Source: Chloroflexota bacterium
GTDB taxonomy: Bacteria > Chloroflexota > Anaerolineae > Promineifilales > Promineifilaceae
Assembly: GCA_017993775.1 (NCBI GenBank)
Contig: JAGOMA010000026.1
Location: 1 to 64,000 of the forward strand
Length of the DNA stretch: 64,000 bases
Reading direction: 5' to 3'
A program made the position numbers and the translations under genes. This document shows positions 25,445-34,692 of this stretch, piece by piece. Position 1 is the stretch's first letter. Each line of letters opens with the position of its first letter. The notes beneath the pieces were generated by a model, which searched no databases, was not told where the DNA came from, and was given only the letters and a program-made list of their open reading frames with translations.

Positions 25445-27382
25445 CTACCGTTGATCCGCGCCCGGCCACACAAAAACATCGCCCACCGCTTCACCGGCGC
25501 TATTTGTCACCGGCAGGCGCGTGGTCGTCAACGCGTCGTAAAGGCCAATTTGAATGTCGTAGGGGGCGCTCGCTGCGCCTTTGGGCAGGGGGATGCGGCG
25601 GCGGTCGCGCAGCAGCAGGTCCATCTGCCACCAATCGGTCGGCCACAAACCGGCTCCCGGCAGCCCATCTTTTTGGGCGATCAGGCCATTTGCCCCGACG
25701 ATGTGCACAAAAGCGGTGAGGGTGGGCGACACGGCCGTTTCTCCTTCCCAGAACAAATCCACTTGCAGCTCGCCGGAAGGCAAGGCCGCTACCTCGACGT
25801 GACGCAGGATCAGGCTGTCGCCGAATATGGCCTGCACCGGCCAATCCGGCGGCGGCTGCACGCTGTAACGCGCATACAGCGGATACGCTTCCGGCTCCAG
25901 ATCGCCGCGCGCCAGAGCGCCCCAATCGGCCGTTACCAGCGCCGGGGGATGGATGGCCTGCCCCACGGCCGTCAGGCCATCGTAAGGCCAGGCGTAGATG
26001 ACGGCCGTTTCCGGCAAAGCAGGCAGTCCGGCAGCGGCCGTAAAAAGTTCCACCCGCGCAGCGTCTACCAGAAAGGGCAGCGTGGGGTACTTTTGCCAGT
26101 ATCGCTCGTCATCGACAAACACGGCCGTTTCCGCCGGTTCGGCGTTGATTTGGGCGGCCATGTCGGTAACGGCCGTTTCAAACAAATAAGCCACATCCGG
26201 CTGGCGCAAATAATTGACATAATCACGAACAGAGACCAACAAACTGGCCGCCAACAGCCCAATAACCAATCCCTGCCGCGCCAGACGGGGCAGCCGCGCC
26301 CAATTCCAGAGCCAATCCAGGCCCAGCGCGGGCAGCAGCAAGGCTGCGGGCAGCACACCGGCCGCGCGCAAAAAATGGGGCGTATCCTCGGCCAGAATGG
26401 TTGGTCCCAGCATAATGAATACCCACAGCAGCGTAGCCATCGCCGCCGGACGCCGCCAACGACGCACGCACCAGGCCGCGCCCAACAAGAACGGCCCGGC
26501 CAGCAGCCAATCAAACACCGGCCGGTTGGCAGGATTGTGGCGCAGGATGTCATCGCCGCGCCAGATAAACATGCCCAGGGCGCGGCCAACTTGCCGCGCC
26601 AGCGTCCCCCACAAATCGCCGCCGTTTATGGCCGGATTAAGAATAGAGACCTGTCCGGCGCGCCCCAAAATGAGCGCCGGGTCGCCGAAAAGCAGCAGGG
26701 CGAAGGGCAGCAGAACCACGGCCGTGCCCAAGCCAAACCAGACCACGCCCGGCCACAAACGCGCCGCCCGCTTTTGCCAGAGCAGGTAGAGCAGCAGCGC
26801 CAGCAGCACCAGCGGCGTAAACCGCATGGCTAGATAGGTGTAGAATCCTGCGCCATAGACTAGCCCGGCGGCCAGCCACAGCCAGGGGCGCTGCCGCCGG
26901 TAAGCCAACGTGCCCAGCCAGAACGCCAGCGCCAGCAGCGGAACCATCAACACCACGCGCAGCCCGATGCGGCTGAGGTGAATGCTCCACACGGTGACGG
27001 CCCACAACCAGGCGGCCAGCCAGCCCACACGCCGGCCAAACCATTCGCGCCCCAGCAGGTAGACGGCCAGCGTGGCCAATGAGCCGGCGATGGCGGCGGT
27101 CAGGCGCACGGCCGTCGCCGAGCGGCCGAGCAGGGCGATGGCGGCGGCGGTGAGGTAGATGTAGGCGGGTTCACGGCCGTTGTTGGCGGGGAAAAAGAGA
27201 GGATGACGGCCGTCCAGCACCGTCAGCGCGTCCAGGCCGTTGTAGGCTTCGTCGCGGTACAGGCCGGGTGGCTGCGCGCCTAACTGGTAGAACCGCAAGA
27301 AAACGGCCGTACCGACGATTAACAGTAATAAAGCCCACCCCCAACGGGATGGGCTGTGAAGTTCATTAGATGAGGTGTGCAT
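25445..27382 (-). CDS. GT39-family (PMT/ArnT-like) membrane glycosyltransferase
   Basis: About 645 aa. Start taken at ATG 27382; an upstream TTG at 27403 is possible, and no RBS is evident. About 11 membrane helices. The first outside loop has the catalytic acid motif GLYRDEAYNGLDAL, typical of GT-C enzymes of the PMT_2 group, and NNGREPAYIYL follows. C-terminal part soluble (RHVEVAALPSGELQVDLFW). It would use a polyprenyl-phosphate sugar outside the membrane. It stands beside a GT4 gene (divergent) and surface-protein genes, so protein or glycan glycosylation is likely, with unknown acceptor. Confidence 0.82.
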   Translation of the reverse strand: MHTSSNELHSPSRWGWALLLLIVGTAVFLRFYQLGAQPPGLYRDEAYNGLDALTVLDGRHPLFFPANNGREPAYIYLTAAAIALLGRSATAVRLTAAIAGSLATLAVYLLGREWFGRRVGWLAAWLWAVTVWSIHLSRIGLRVVLMVPLLALAFWLGTLAYRRQRPWLWLAAGLVYGAGFYTYLAMRFTPLVLLALLLYLLWQKRAARLWPGVVWFGLGTAVVLLPFALLLFGDPALILGRAGQVSILNPAINGGDLWGTLARQVGRALGMFIWRGDDILRHNPANRPVFDWLLAGPFLLGAAWCVRRWRRPAAMATLLWVFIMLGPTILAEDTPHFLRAAGVLPAALLLPALGLDWLWNWARLPRLARQGLVIGLLAASLLVSVRDYVNYLRQPDVAYLFETAVTDMAAQINAEPAETAVFVDDERYWQKYPTLPFLVDAARVELFTAAAGLPALPETAVIYAWPYDGLTAVGQAIHPPALVTADWGALARGDLEPEAYPLYARYSVQPPPDWPVQAIFGDSLILRHVEVAALPSGELQVDLFWEGETAVSPTLTAFVHIVGANGLIAQKDGLPGAGLWPTDWWQMDLLLRDRRRIPLPKGAASAPYDIQIGLYDALTTTRLPVTNSAGEAVGDVFVWPGADQR

Positions 27383-27447
27383 CGTATGTGCCCGGTTTGT
27401 CAAAGCAGGGCAAGTATAGCAAAATAGGCCGCCGCAACAAACCGGGG

Positions 27448-27505
27448 TGATTTGGGATTTGCGATTTGCGATTTGCGATTGACGATTTGCGATTGACGAT
27501 TGAGA
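27448..27505. repeat. GATTTGCGATT microsatellite before the GT4 gene
   Basis: Tandem GATTTGCGATTTGCGATTGACG units fill the space directly before the ATG at 27510, so the GT4 gene has no normal RBS. Confidence 0.65.
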
Positions 27506-27509
27506 GTTT

Positions 27510-28640
27510 ATGCGCGTATTGATGCTGTCGAAGGCTCTGCTGGTGGGGGCTTACCAATCCAAGCTAGCGGCCATTGCCCGCCATGAAGGCGTAGACTTGC
27601 TGGCTGTCGTGCCGCCTAGTTGGGATGATCCGGCCGGGCAAGTGACGCTGGAGCGCACCCCGGCAGACGGGTATCGTCTGCTGGTAGACCCGATTCGCTT
27701 CAACGGCAACTTTCACCTGCACTATTACCCCAAACTCAAGCAGCGTCTGGCCGAGTTTCGGCCGGATATCGTCCATATCGACGAGGAACCTTATAACCTG
27801 GCGACCTGGCTGGCGATGCGGCAGGCGCAGGCGGTGGGAGCGAAAACCTTGTTTTTCTCCTGGCAAAATATCAACCGCCGCTACCCGCTGCCGTTCCGCT
27901 GGTGGGAAAAGCAGGTCCTGACTGGCGTCGATTATGCGCTGATGGGTAACAGCGAGGCGGTAAAAGTCTGGCAGAGCAAAGGGTATGCCGGGTTGTACAA
28001 AATTATTCCCCAGTTCGGCACGGACCCGGACGTATTCACTCCGCCGCCGAGGCGCGATCACGGCCGTGGGTTCATCATCGGCTCGGCCAACCGGCGGCTG
28101 GTAGCGGAAAAGGGGGATGATTTGCTGCTGCGAGCGGCGGCCGGGCTGCCGGGCGTCTGGCGGCTGCATATTGCCGGCAACGGGCCTCATCGTCCCTATC
28201 TGGAGCAGTTGGCGCAGGAACTGGGCATTCGAGAGCGGGTGCAGTTTGACGGGGCGATTCCGTCGGCGCAGATGCCGGGTTATTTGGGGCAAATGGATGT
28301 GTTGGTGCTGGCGTCGCGCACGCTGCCAAATTGGAAAGAGCAGTTTGGCCGGGTGTTGGTAGAGGCGATGGCTTGTGAAACGGCCGTTGTCGGGGCCAAC
28401 AGCGGCGAAATTCCCCAGGTAATCGGCGATGCCGGCTTAATCTTTCCTGAGGATGATGTGGCGGCGCTGCACGCCCATTTGTTGCGCCTGATGCAGTCGG
28501 AAACGGCGCGTAATGAACTGGGGAGAAACGGCCGTCAACGCGTCCTCACCCACTACACCCAAACCCAAATCGCCGACCAAACGGTGGCCGTGTATCGGGA
28601 CATGCTATCTAAAGCAGAGTATACTACCGCCCATGAATGA
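27510..28640 (+). CDS. Glycosyltransferase family 4 (GT-B)
   Basis: 376 aa. N-terminal Rossmann half begins MRVLMLSKALLVGAYQSKL and contains DIVHIDEEPYNLATW. C-terminal half has the donor-binding signatures: LHIAGNGPHRPYLEQLA, VQFDGAIPSAQMPGYLGQMDVLVLAS and EQFGRVLVEAMACETAVVGANSGEIPQVIGDAG (E-x7-E type). It probably adds a sugar from a nucleotide donor on the cytoplasmic side. The next gene overlaps its end by 8 nt, so they are co-transcribed and probably translationally coupled. Confidence 0.88.
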   Translation: MRVLMLSKALLVGAYQSKLAAIARHEGVDLLAVVPPSWDDPAGQVTLERTPADGYRLLVDPIRFNGNFHLHYYPKLKQRLAEFRPDIVHIDEEPYNLATWLAMRQAQAVGAKTLFFSWQNINRRYPLPFRWWEKQVLTGVDYALMGNSEAVKVWQSKGYAGLYKIIPQFGTDPDVFTPPPRRDHGRGFIIGSANRRLVAEKGDDLLLRAAAGLPGVWRLHIAGNGPHRPYLEQLAQELGIRERVQFDGAIPSAQMPGYLGQMDVLVLASRTLPNWKEQFGRVLVEAMACETAVVGANSGEIPQVIGDAGLIFPEDDVAALHAHLLRLMQSETARNELGRNGRQRVLTHYTQTQIADQTVAVYRDMLSKAEYTTAHE

Positions 28641-29688
28641 AGGACCATTAAACGAAGACCCCCTCTCCACAGAGGATAATACAACCGAACTAAACGGTAC
28701 TAAACCCCGCGAATCGCGCCGGGTCGTCCGCCTGATTGGGCTGCTGCTCATCATCGCTTCGGCGCTGCTGGCGTGGTATTTGCTGGTCATTTACCTGGGC
28801 TGGCAAAATGGGCAGGTGTTGTTGGAAGAAAAACGGGCCACAACCCTTACAGAACAAATCAATACCCAACTCGATCTGGCGCGGCAAGACATCGACGCCC
28901 AAAAGTATCAATTGGCCCAACACCGTATTGATTGGGTACTGCAGCGCATCCCGAACCAGGAAACCGCCCAGGCGCTGCTGTTGGAAATAAACACCCGCCA
29001 AAACCAGCAATCTACCCCGCAGCCGCTCACCACGCCGACGGTCACGCCAATCCCCTTGCCCACCCCAACACCCGGCCTGATCAGCGATCCGGCCGATGAA
29101 CTGGGGCGTATCCGCCAATTGGTGAACAATGAAGCGTGGGACGACGCTCTGAGCGGCCTGATCTCCTTTCAACTGCAATACCCCAGTTACGAACGGCCGG
29201 AAACAGACCGGTTGATGTTTGCCGCGTATCTGGCAAGGGGCCTGGAAATGATCAGCGGCGATCAGGTCACGCTGGGTATGGCGTATTTGGATGAGGCGGA
29301 AAAGTTGGGCGATTTGCCGCAAGAAGCCCAGGATTACCGCCTGTGGGCGGAATTGTACCTGGCCGGTATTGCTTACTATGGCGTTAATTGGGAGATTGCG
29401 GCGCTGAATTTCCGCGAATTGTGTCTATCGGCCCCGTTCTACCAAAATTCTTGCGATCGATTGATCGAGTCGCTGGTAAATTTGGGCGACCAATTTGCCT
29501 ATTTGCAAGAATGGTGTCCGGCCGAATCGTATTACCGGGAAGCGAGCCGGTGGGGCGCAGCCGTGAACGACCAGATCGGGCAGGCGACGGCCGGCTGCGC
29601 TGCGGCCACGCCAACGCCGGGAGCAATTACCGATACCCTGACCATTACCGGCACACTGCCGTTAAGCGATACAGAATCGGCGCCCTAA
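28633..29688 (+). CDS. Single-pass membrane protein with TPR-like outside domain
   Basis: 351 aa; starts inside the last codons of the GT4 gene. An acidic N-terminal tail, then a membrane helix (about residues 32-56: LIGLLLIIASALLAWYLLVIYLGW), a helical segment with TPR-like pairs (ARQDIDAQKYQLAQHRIDWVLQRIP), a Thr/Pro linker, and a second helical repeat region (DDALSGLISFQLQYPSYERPETD; WEIAALNFRELCLSAPFY). Most of the chain should be outside. Role unknown; coupling to a glycosyltransferase suggests envelope biogenesis. Confidence 0.75.
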   Translation: MNEGPLNEDPLSTEDNTTELNGTKPRESRRVVRLIGLLLIIASALLAWYLLVIYLGWQNGQVLLEEKRATTLTEQINTQLDLARQDIDAQKYQLAQHRIDWVLQRIPNQETAQALLLEINTRQNQQSTPQPLTTPTVTPIPLPTPTPGLISDPADELGRIRQLVNNEAWDDALSGLISFQLQYPSYERPETDRLMFAAYLARGLEMISGDQVTLGMAYLDEAEKLGDLPQEAQDYRLWAELYLAGIAYYGVNWEIAALNFRELCLSAPFYQNSCDRLIESLVNLGDQFAYLQEWCPAESYYREASRWGAAVNDQIGQATAGCAAATPTPGAITDTLTITGTLPLSDTESAP

Positions 29689-29866
29689 AATAAGCAAAAA
29701 ATTGGCTATGAATGGTACGCGGATAAACCGGTAAAAAATCGGCGATTAGCCGCTGCATCGGTGAAAATCCGCGTCCTATTGCAAAAAAGTGCAAAGGTAG
29801 AGTCGTTTTGGATCTTTTGGATTTTGTGAGATGCGTGATGCGGGGTCCAGAAGAAGTAATTTAACG
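29689..29866. other. Intergenic region with repeat fragments
   Basis: Holds CGCGGATAAACCG/AAAATCCGCG repeat fragments like those at 12150-12180 and a single TGAGATGCGTGATGCGG element. No clear promoter seen. Confidence 0.4.
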
Positions 29867-31276
29867 ATGGCTGAATTGGGTGAAACTTTAAGCGATCGCG
29901 AACGCGACGTTTTACAATGTGTGGTGAATGGCGCGTCGAATAAAGACGTGGCAGCCGAATTGTCGATCAGCCAGAACACGGTGAAGGTCCACCTGCGGAA
30001 CATTTATACCAAGTTGGGAGTGTCGTCGCGCACGGAGGCAACGGCCGTTGCCCTGCAGCAGGGCCTGGCGACTATTTCGGGCATGGACACGGCCGTTTCC
30101 GACCCTATTCAATTGGTGGAGCCAGGCGTTGCGGAAGAAGACTTGGAAGACGACACGGCCGTTTCTGCCATCCCCGTTCGCCGTTCAGCCAAACGCATAA
30201 GCTGGCCGACGGCCGTGGTTGTTGCCGGTCTGGCGCTGGTTTTGCTGGTTATCGCCGCCCTTTTTAGCCAGCAAACCCTTAGCCAACCCGATCCGACGCC
30301 CACGATTGAGCCATTTATCGAAGAACAAATCGGCCAGACACGGTGGTCGATGGCACGGCCGTTAACCACGCCGCTGGCCAACATGGCCGTGGTGGCTGTG
30401 GGATTAGACCTGTTTGAGATTGGCGGCGAGACGGCGGACGGGGTGGTGAATGTGGTTCACCGGTATGACACCATCCAACACATCTGGCAAGAGATGGCGG
30501 CAAAGCCAACGGCCGTGGCCGACACCACCGCCGCTGTTCTCTTTGGCGAAATCTACGTGCCCGGCGGCCGTCTCCCCGATGGTTCAACCACCAACCGCGT
30601 CGAAGCCTACAGCCCCACCAACAACGCCTGGCGACCAGTCGCCAACCTGCCCCAGCCCATAAGCGGCGGCCTCATCCTCACCGATGGCAGTTTCCTCTAC
30701 CTGTTTGGCGGCCAAAACGGTGACACCATCCTGGACACCGCCTACCTCTACGATCTCAGCTCAGATAGTTGGCGACCGCTGCCATCTCTGCCCCAAGCCA
30801 AAGCCTTTGCAGCTGGCGGTCAGGTAACCGGTAATCTCTATGTCGTAGGCGGCACAGATGGCCAAAAAGCCTTAAATTCCTGCCATGCCTTCGATCCCAC
30901 CACCGAAACCTGGGCCACATGCCCCGATATGCTTTCGCCACGCATCGGCGCGGGAGCGGCCGTGCTGTTTAACAAGCTGTACGTCATTGGCGGCCTCAAC
31001 AGACCCGAAGCCCCAAATACCGATGAACCCATCGCTTTCAGCGAATTTTACGACCCCAACTCCCAAACCTGGCAAGTCGTAAATACTCCCATGCTCGAAG
31101 ATAATCCAGCCTGGACCAATATGGGCGTCACCAACGTCGAAACGCGCATTTACGCCCTCGGCGGCCGGCGCGCCGGTGTATTACAAATAGACACATTTGT
31201 CTACACACCTGTCATTTATCAGACCTTCATCCCCGCCGCTCAGGCCGATAACAAAACGGAACCCCAACAGCCATAA
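29867..31276 (+). CDS. LuxR-type HTH - membrane helix - kelch beta-propeller protein
   Basis: 470 aa. Start taken at 29867 (MAELGETLSDRER); an upstream ATG at 29831 lies in a repeat. Residues about 6-60 are a LuxR/NarL-type DNA-binding domain (LSDRERDVLQCVVNGASNKDVAAELSISQNTVKVHL...), with no receiver or PAS domain. One membrane helix spans about 112-133, after a basic patch (RRSAKRISW). The rest, outside, is six kelch-like repeats (EIYVPGGRLPDGSTTNRVEAY; FLYLFGGQNGDTILDTAYLYDL; NLYVVGGTDG; KLYVIGGLN; RIYALGGRR). This arrangement resembles ToxR/CadC-type one-component membrane regulators, but with a different HTH class and sensor. Own terminator follows. Confidence 0.85.
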   Translation: MAELGETLSDRERDVLQCVVNGASNKDVAAELSISQNTVKVHLRNIYTKLGVSSRTEATAVALQQGLATISGMDTAVSDPIQLVEPGVAEEDLEDDTAVSAIPVRRSAKRISWPTAVVVAGLALVLLVIAALFSQQTLSQPDPTPTIEPFIEEQIGQTRWSMARPLTTPLANMAVVAVGLDLFEIGGETADGVVNVVHRYDTIQHIWQEMAAKPTAVADTTAAVLFGEIYVPGGRLPDGSTTNRVEAYSPTNNAWRPVANLPQPISGGLILTDGSFLYLFGGQNGDTILDTAYLYDLSSDSWRPLPSLPQAKAFAAGGQVTGNLYVVGGTDGQKALNSCHAFDPTTETWATCPDMLSPRIGAGAAVLFNKLYVIGGLNRPEAPNTDEPIAFSEFYDPNSQTWQVVNTPMLEDNPAWTNMGVTNVETRIYALGGRRAGVLQIDTFVYTPVIYQTFIPAAQADNKTEPQQP

Positions 31277-31280
31277 AAAA

Positions 31281-31317
31281 AAGCTGCTGCCCGGAAAATC
31301 CGGGCAGCAGCTTTTCT
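31281..31317 (+). terminator. Rho-independent terminator
   Basis: 14-bp perfect stem AAGCTGCTGCCCGG / 31300-31313, loop AAAAT, then TTTTCTATTTT. An A-run on the left makes it bidirectional; it separates two convergent genes. Confidence 0.88.
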
Positions 31318-31362
31318 ATTTTCCAATTCCCAACAAGCAGTTAGAAACAGGGGTTTCCAGTT

Positions 31363-34161
31363 TTACGGCATTGCCTGATTCAACATCGGCAAGAAAGTGT
31401 CAAACATGGGCACTGTGTACAGGCAAGTGTAGGGCGCGTAAGACAGGGCCAGGTCATCAATATAGATGCCATCGGCCGTTACGCCCCCATCAGACTCCAA
31501 CCGGAAGCGGAAAGCCACGTTGGGCTGGTTAGCCAGTACAGAAGCGTCAATCGAGATTTGCACCCAGTTGGACTCCAGGCCATTGAATAGATAGAGTGGA
31601 TTATTAGCCACCCATGTCGTGCCGCCGTTTAGCGAATATTCCAAGTAGACATAATCGTAGCCTGTTTCCAGGTCATATTTAAACCAACCAGTCAACTGAA
31701 TGCCGCGTTTGCCGGTTAAATTATAAGCCGGGGTACGAACATACGAGTTTGTGCCGTCCAGGTAATTGCCGCCAGGGCTGTCGGCCCAGGAATGCGTGGG
31801 GCTGTTGGCCGCCACCGTGGTGATTGCCCAGGAGTTCTTTAATCCGCTCGTGGTCCACCCTGCCGCCCCGCTTTCAACATCATTGTAAAAAATATCGGCG
31901 CGCGGTAAGGGAACGGAAGCGTTCATGACAAAATTCTCGGTATAGACGCCTTCGCTGCCGGTGATGATCTTCTGGAAAGACAATTCGTCGCCACAGACAA
32001 AATCCGCGGCCACAGAAAAGGCAAACGGCGATGTATTGGTCATGATATCACTGGCGGCCACATCGGGATAAGTCACCAAAGGTGTATCAATGGTCAGACC
32101 CGGGGTGAGGCTGATGAGTTGAGCCATGACGTTGGTTGCGGTGATGGCGCCGGAATTTAGTAACCCTTCCGATAACTCAATGCCTTTTTCGCCGGGTTCC
32201 GGGTACCCATTGTTGTTGCCAAAGGTCACATTGTCATCCACAAGATTGGCCGCGCCTACGAGGAAAGGAGTCGGGTCCAGGGTCAGATCGGTTGTGGTGG
32301 TGCTGCCGGTTGTCGCCGCCACGCCGCTTACGCTGCTGCTGTTGGGATAGCCAGGCAGCAGGGGGTTGGCGGTGAGCGCATATGTATTGGCCAACAGAGT
32401 CATTTCGTAGTAGCCGGTATCATCGGTTAAGACGGAAATCGCGCCGCCGGGAGAATTTGCCACCACAGTGACGCCGGGGATACCGGCGCCGGTTACTGAA
32501 TTATGCACGTATCCATCCAGATAGGCCTTTGGCTCGCCGCAGGACGGGAATTTGAAGGAGGCAATGCGGGTCTGCCAGTTGGTTCCGGTGGTTGAATAGT
32601 ATTCGGTGGTATACCAGAATGTACAATCATCGACGGGGTCGACGGTCATGTGGCTGTAGTCGCCCCAGCGGGTGTAGCTTAACTGGCCGCCTTTCCCGGA
32701 GACGATTTCGGCTTCGGCCTGGGGGAGTTGACCGGGAATTTCACCGGCCAATCGTCCGGCGTAGCGGATGCTGGGGTATAGATCTGTATTGGACACGCTG
32801 TAACCGATGGCCATGTTGCCATCCTGGTCTACGGCCGTTGACCCCATCCAGCGGTGGTTGGCGTCTGGTTGGTAGGTGCTTTGCTGCGCCAGGGTCGGGA
32901 CGCCGCCAGGATCAGTCACCTGGTACCAGCGCACGGCCGCGTAGGCATCAGCGCCAGCCACCGTATGATTGAACCAGAGCGATTCTACGCCACTGACCTC
33001 GCGGTATATTAACTGCATCATGGGACGAAAACTCAGGCTGTCGAGCAGCACAGTCGAACCGCGCTGCGGCACAGAAGCCGCAATGGCAAAATCGGCAATA
33101 TTGAGTTCCGTAGGACCGGTTAAAGTTGAATTTGACAAGGTGGTCCAATCGACGGCAAATTCCCAGATTTGCAGTTTGTCCAGCGGTTCCACTGAAGCGA
33201 GGTAATTGGGCGTGCCCAGGGGTGGAGTGGATAGGGCATGGGCAGGCAAAAGGCTGCCGTAACCGGTTTCCGGGCCAAGGTTGAAGCTAACAGTTTGTAC
33301 CGGACTGCCGGCCAGCATGGCGTCGCGTTCTAAAGCCCAGATATCAACGCCACCCCAATCATCGTTGGGCTGGATAAACATATTGAAGGTGATGTAGTAG
33401 GCATCTGGCCATACGCCCACTTTGGGATAATCATTGAGGGCGGTATTGCTAATGGGGATGGCATAAAACCACCAACCGCCGCTGACAGGATCGCCGGTTT
33501 TGGAGATGGCCAAGCATTCGTAAAAAGGACCAGGGATAGCAAAATCGGTGATGAGCCAGCGGTCGGCATCGCGGTCATACACCACGACAGGATCGCCATA
33601 GTTGTTATTGTCGCAGGGCGTACCGGTGCCATCAAAAAATGCGTTGAAGGAAATGGGGCCAACTAGCGCCGCGCCGGTAGTTTTGTTGAAAATGGCGATA
33701 GAGGTGTTGACGCTCTGGATGTAATGATTGGGGCCGACATCGCCGTTGGTGTCTGGCGGCCAGCCGCCACCACCACTGGCAAAACTGATACCGGCAAAAT
33801 TGGCGATGGTGCCGGGCATTTGCCCTGCGCCGGGAGCGGTTTGTAAGACCGGGTCTCTCCAGTTGGCGAGCTGCGGGGCGCTGCCTTTGCGTTCGGTGCC
33901 GGGAGTTTGTTTGAAGGGCACGGGGGCGGCGACAGGGCCGTTGTAGGCCGGTAAATCGAGCAGACTGCCGTTGAATTCGGCCGGGGTGATGACGGGACCG
34001 ATGGTCGGCGTGAGGGCGGATTGGGCTACGGCCGTTTCCGGCTGTTCCAATTCGGCGGCGCGTACCTGGGTGGTACGGCTGCTGGTCGATAAGGCGATCA
34101 TGAGGACAACGGCCGTGACACAGGCCATTATCCCCCACAATACATGCTTCATCCGATTCAT
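31363..34161 (-). CDS. Large secreted protein: beta domain, carboxypeptidase-regulatory-like domain, MAM/jelly-roll domain
   Basis: 932 aa. Start 34161 follows AGGAGA by about 5 nt; an in-frame ATG at 34239 lacks an RBS. Signal peptide about residues 4-35. Residues about 110-490 repeat DxxGDVGPNHYIQSVN, VVYDRDADRWLITDF and WPDAYYITF patterns, suggestive of a beta-propeller. Then AYLDGYVHNSVTGAGIPGVT is a carboxypeptidase-regulatory-like (prealbumin) domain, a spacer with Ig-like strands, and an end domain (AAGWTTSGLKNSWAIT; YDYVYLEYSLNGGTTW; GIYIDDLALSY) like the MAM-like domain of InhA proteases. No protease motif and no anchor seen. Probably a secreted adhesin or matrix protein. Confidence 0.72.
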   Translation of the reverse strand: MNRMKHVLWGIMACVTAVVLMIALSTSSRTTQVRAAELEQPETAVAQSALTPTIGPVITPAEFNGSLLDLPAYNGPVAAPVPFKQTPGTERKGSAPQLANWRDPVLQTAPGAGQMPGTIANFAGISFASGGGGWPPDTNGDVGPNHYIQSVNTSIAIFNKTTGAALVGPISFNAFFDGTGTPCDNNNYGDPVVVYDRDADRWLITDFAIPGPFYECLAISKTGDPVSGGWWFYAIPISNTALNDYPKVGVWPDAYYITFNMFIQPNDDWGGVDIWALERDAMLAGSPVQTVSFNLGPETGYGSLLPAHALSTPPLGTPNYLASVEPLDKLQIWEFAVDWTTLSNSTLTGPTELNIADFAIAASVPQRGSTVLLDSLSFRPMMQLIYREVSGVESLWFNHTVAGADAYAAVRWYQVTDPGGVPTLAQQSTYQPDANHRWMGSTAVDQDGNMAIGYSVSNTDLYPSIRYAGRLAGEIPGQLPQAEAEIVSGKGGQLSYTRWGDYSHMTVDPVDDCTFWYTTEYYSTTGTNWQTRIASFKFPSCGEPKAYLDGYVHNSVTGAGIPGVTVVANSPGGAISVLTDDTGYYEMTLLANTYALTANPLLPGYPNSSSVSGVAATTGSTTTTDLTLDPTPFLVGAANLVDDNVTFGNNNGYPEPGEKGIELSEGLLNSGAITATNVMAQLISLTPGLTIDTPLVTYPDVAASDIMTNTSPFAFSVAADFVCGDELSFQKIITGSEGVYTENFVMNASVPLPRADIFYNDVESGAAGWTTSGLKNSWAITTVAANSPTHSWADSPGGNYLDGTNSYVRTPAYNLTGKRGIQLTGWFKYDLETGYDYVYLEYSLNGGTTWVANNPLYLFNGLESNWVQISIDASVLANQPNVAFRFRLESDGGVTADGIYIDDLALSYAPYTCLYTVPMFDTFLPMLNQAMP

Positions 34162-34271
34162 TCTATTCTCCTGTAGGCTGTTTGATACGGAAACACAAAA
34201 AGAGCGAAACGAGGTTTCAACTCTCTTTACTTCATTCATATGGGACCAGTCGCCCAGTTGTTAGGAAACGC

Positions 34272-34625
34272 TTACGATGACAGGTGGGTTTCTTCAGAAA
34301 AGGAGTGGCTGTAGAACCAACTGATGATTTTCGCGTCTGCCCATGGTTTTAGGGCCAGCATCAACTCGGTTCCCGGCGCAGAGATAAGGGCGGCTTCAAA
34401 ATCTTGTTCGGTGGCAAAATACAATTCGTACATCAGGTGAAAGCGAGAAGCGCCGCCGGGTTTTCCGGTGACGCGGCTTACTTCAGTTTTGTATAAGCCG
34501 GGGAGCTGCTCGGCCAGGGGCAAATGCGTGCCCGAAAAAAACTCTTCGAGCGCCATTTCATCATCTACTGTGCGATAGATTGTGACAAATTTAAACACGG
34601 AACATTGCTCACATCGATCTGGCAA
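34272..34625 (-). CDS. EthD-family small protein
   Basis: 117 aa. FKFVTIYRTVDDEMALEEFF...HLPLAEQLPG and the later FHLMYELYFATEQDFEAALIS fit the EthD/dimeric alpha-beta-barrel family. The true start may be a GTG at 34601, giving VFKFVTIY as the N-terminus as in most relatives. Members are small dimeric proteins, some linked to degradation of ethers or quinone-type compounds; no role can be assigned here. It lies apart from the secreted protein gene and is not clearly in an operon. Confidence 0.75.
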   Translation of the reverse strand: MPDRCEQCSVFKFVTIYRTVDDEMALEEFFSGTHLPLAEQLPGLYKTEVSRVTGKPGGASRFHLMYELYFATEQDFEAALISAPGTELMLALKPWADAKIISWFYSHSFSEETHLSS

Positions 34626-34692
34626 GGGTTAAGCGGGTGCGGCGCGCTCTTCACATGAGAAACGCGCCGCGCCCTGGATGTTATAATTGGGG

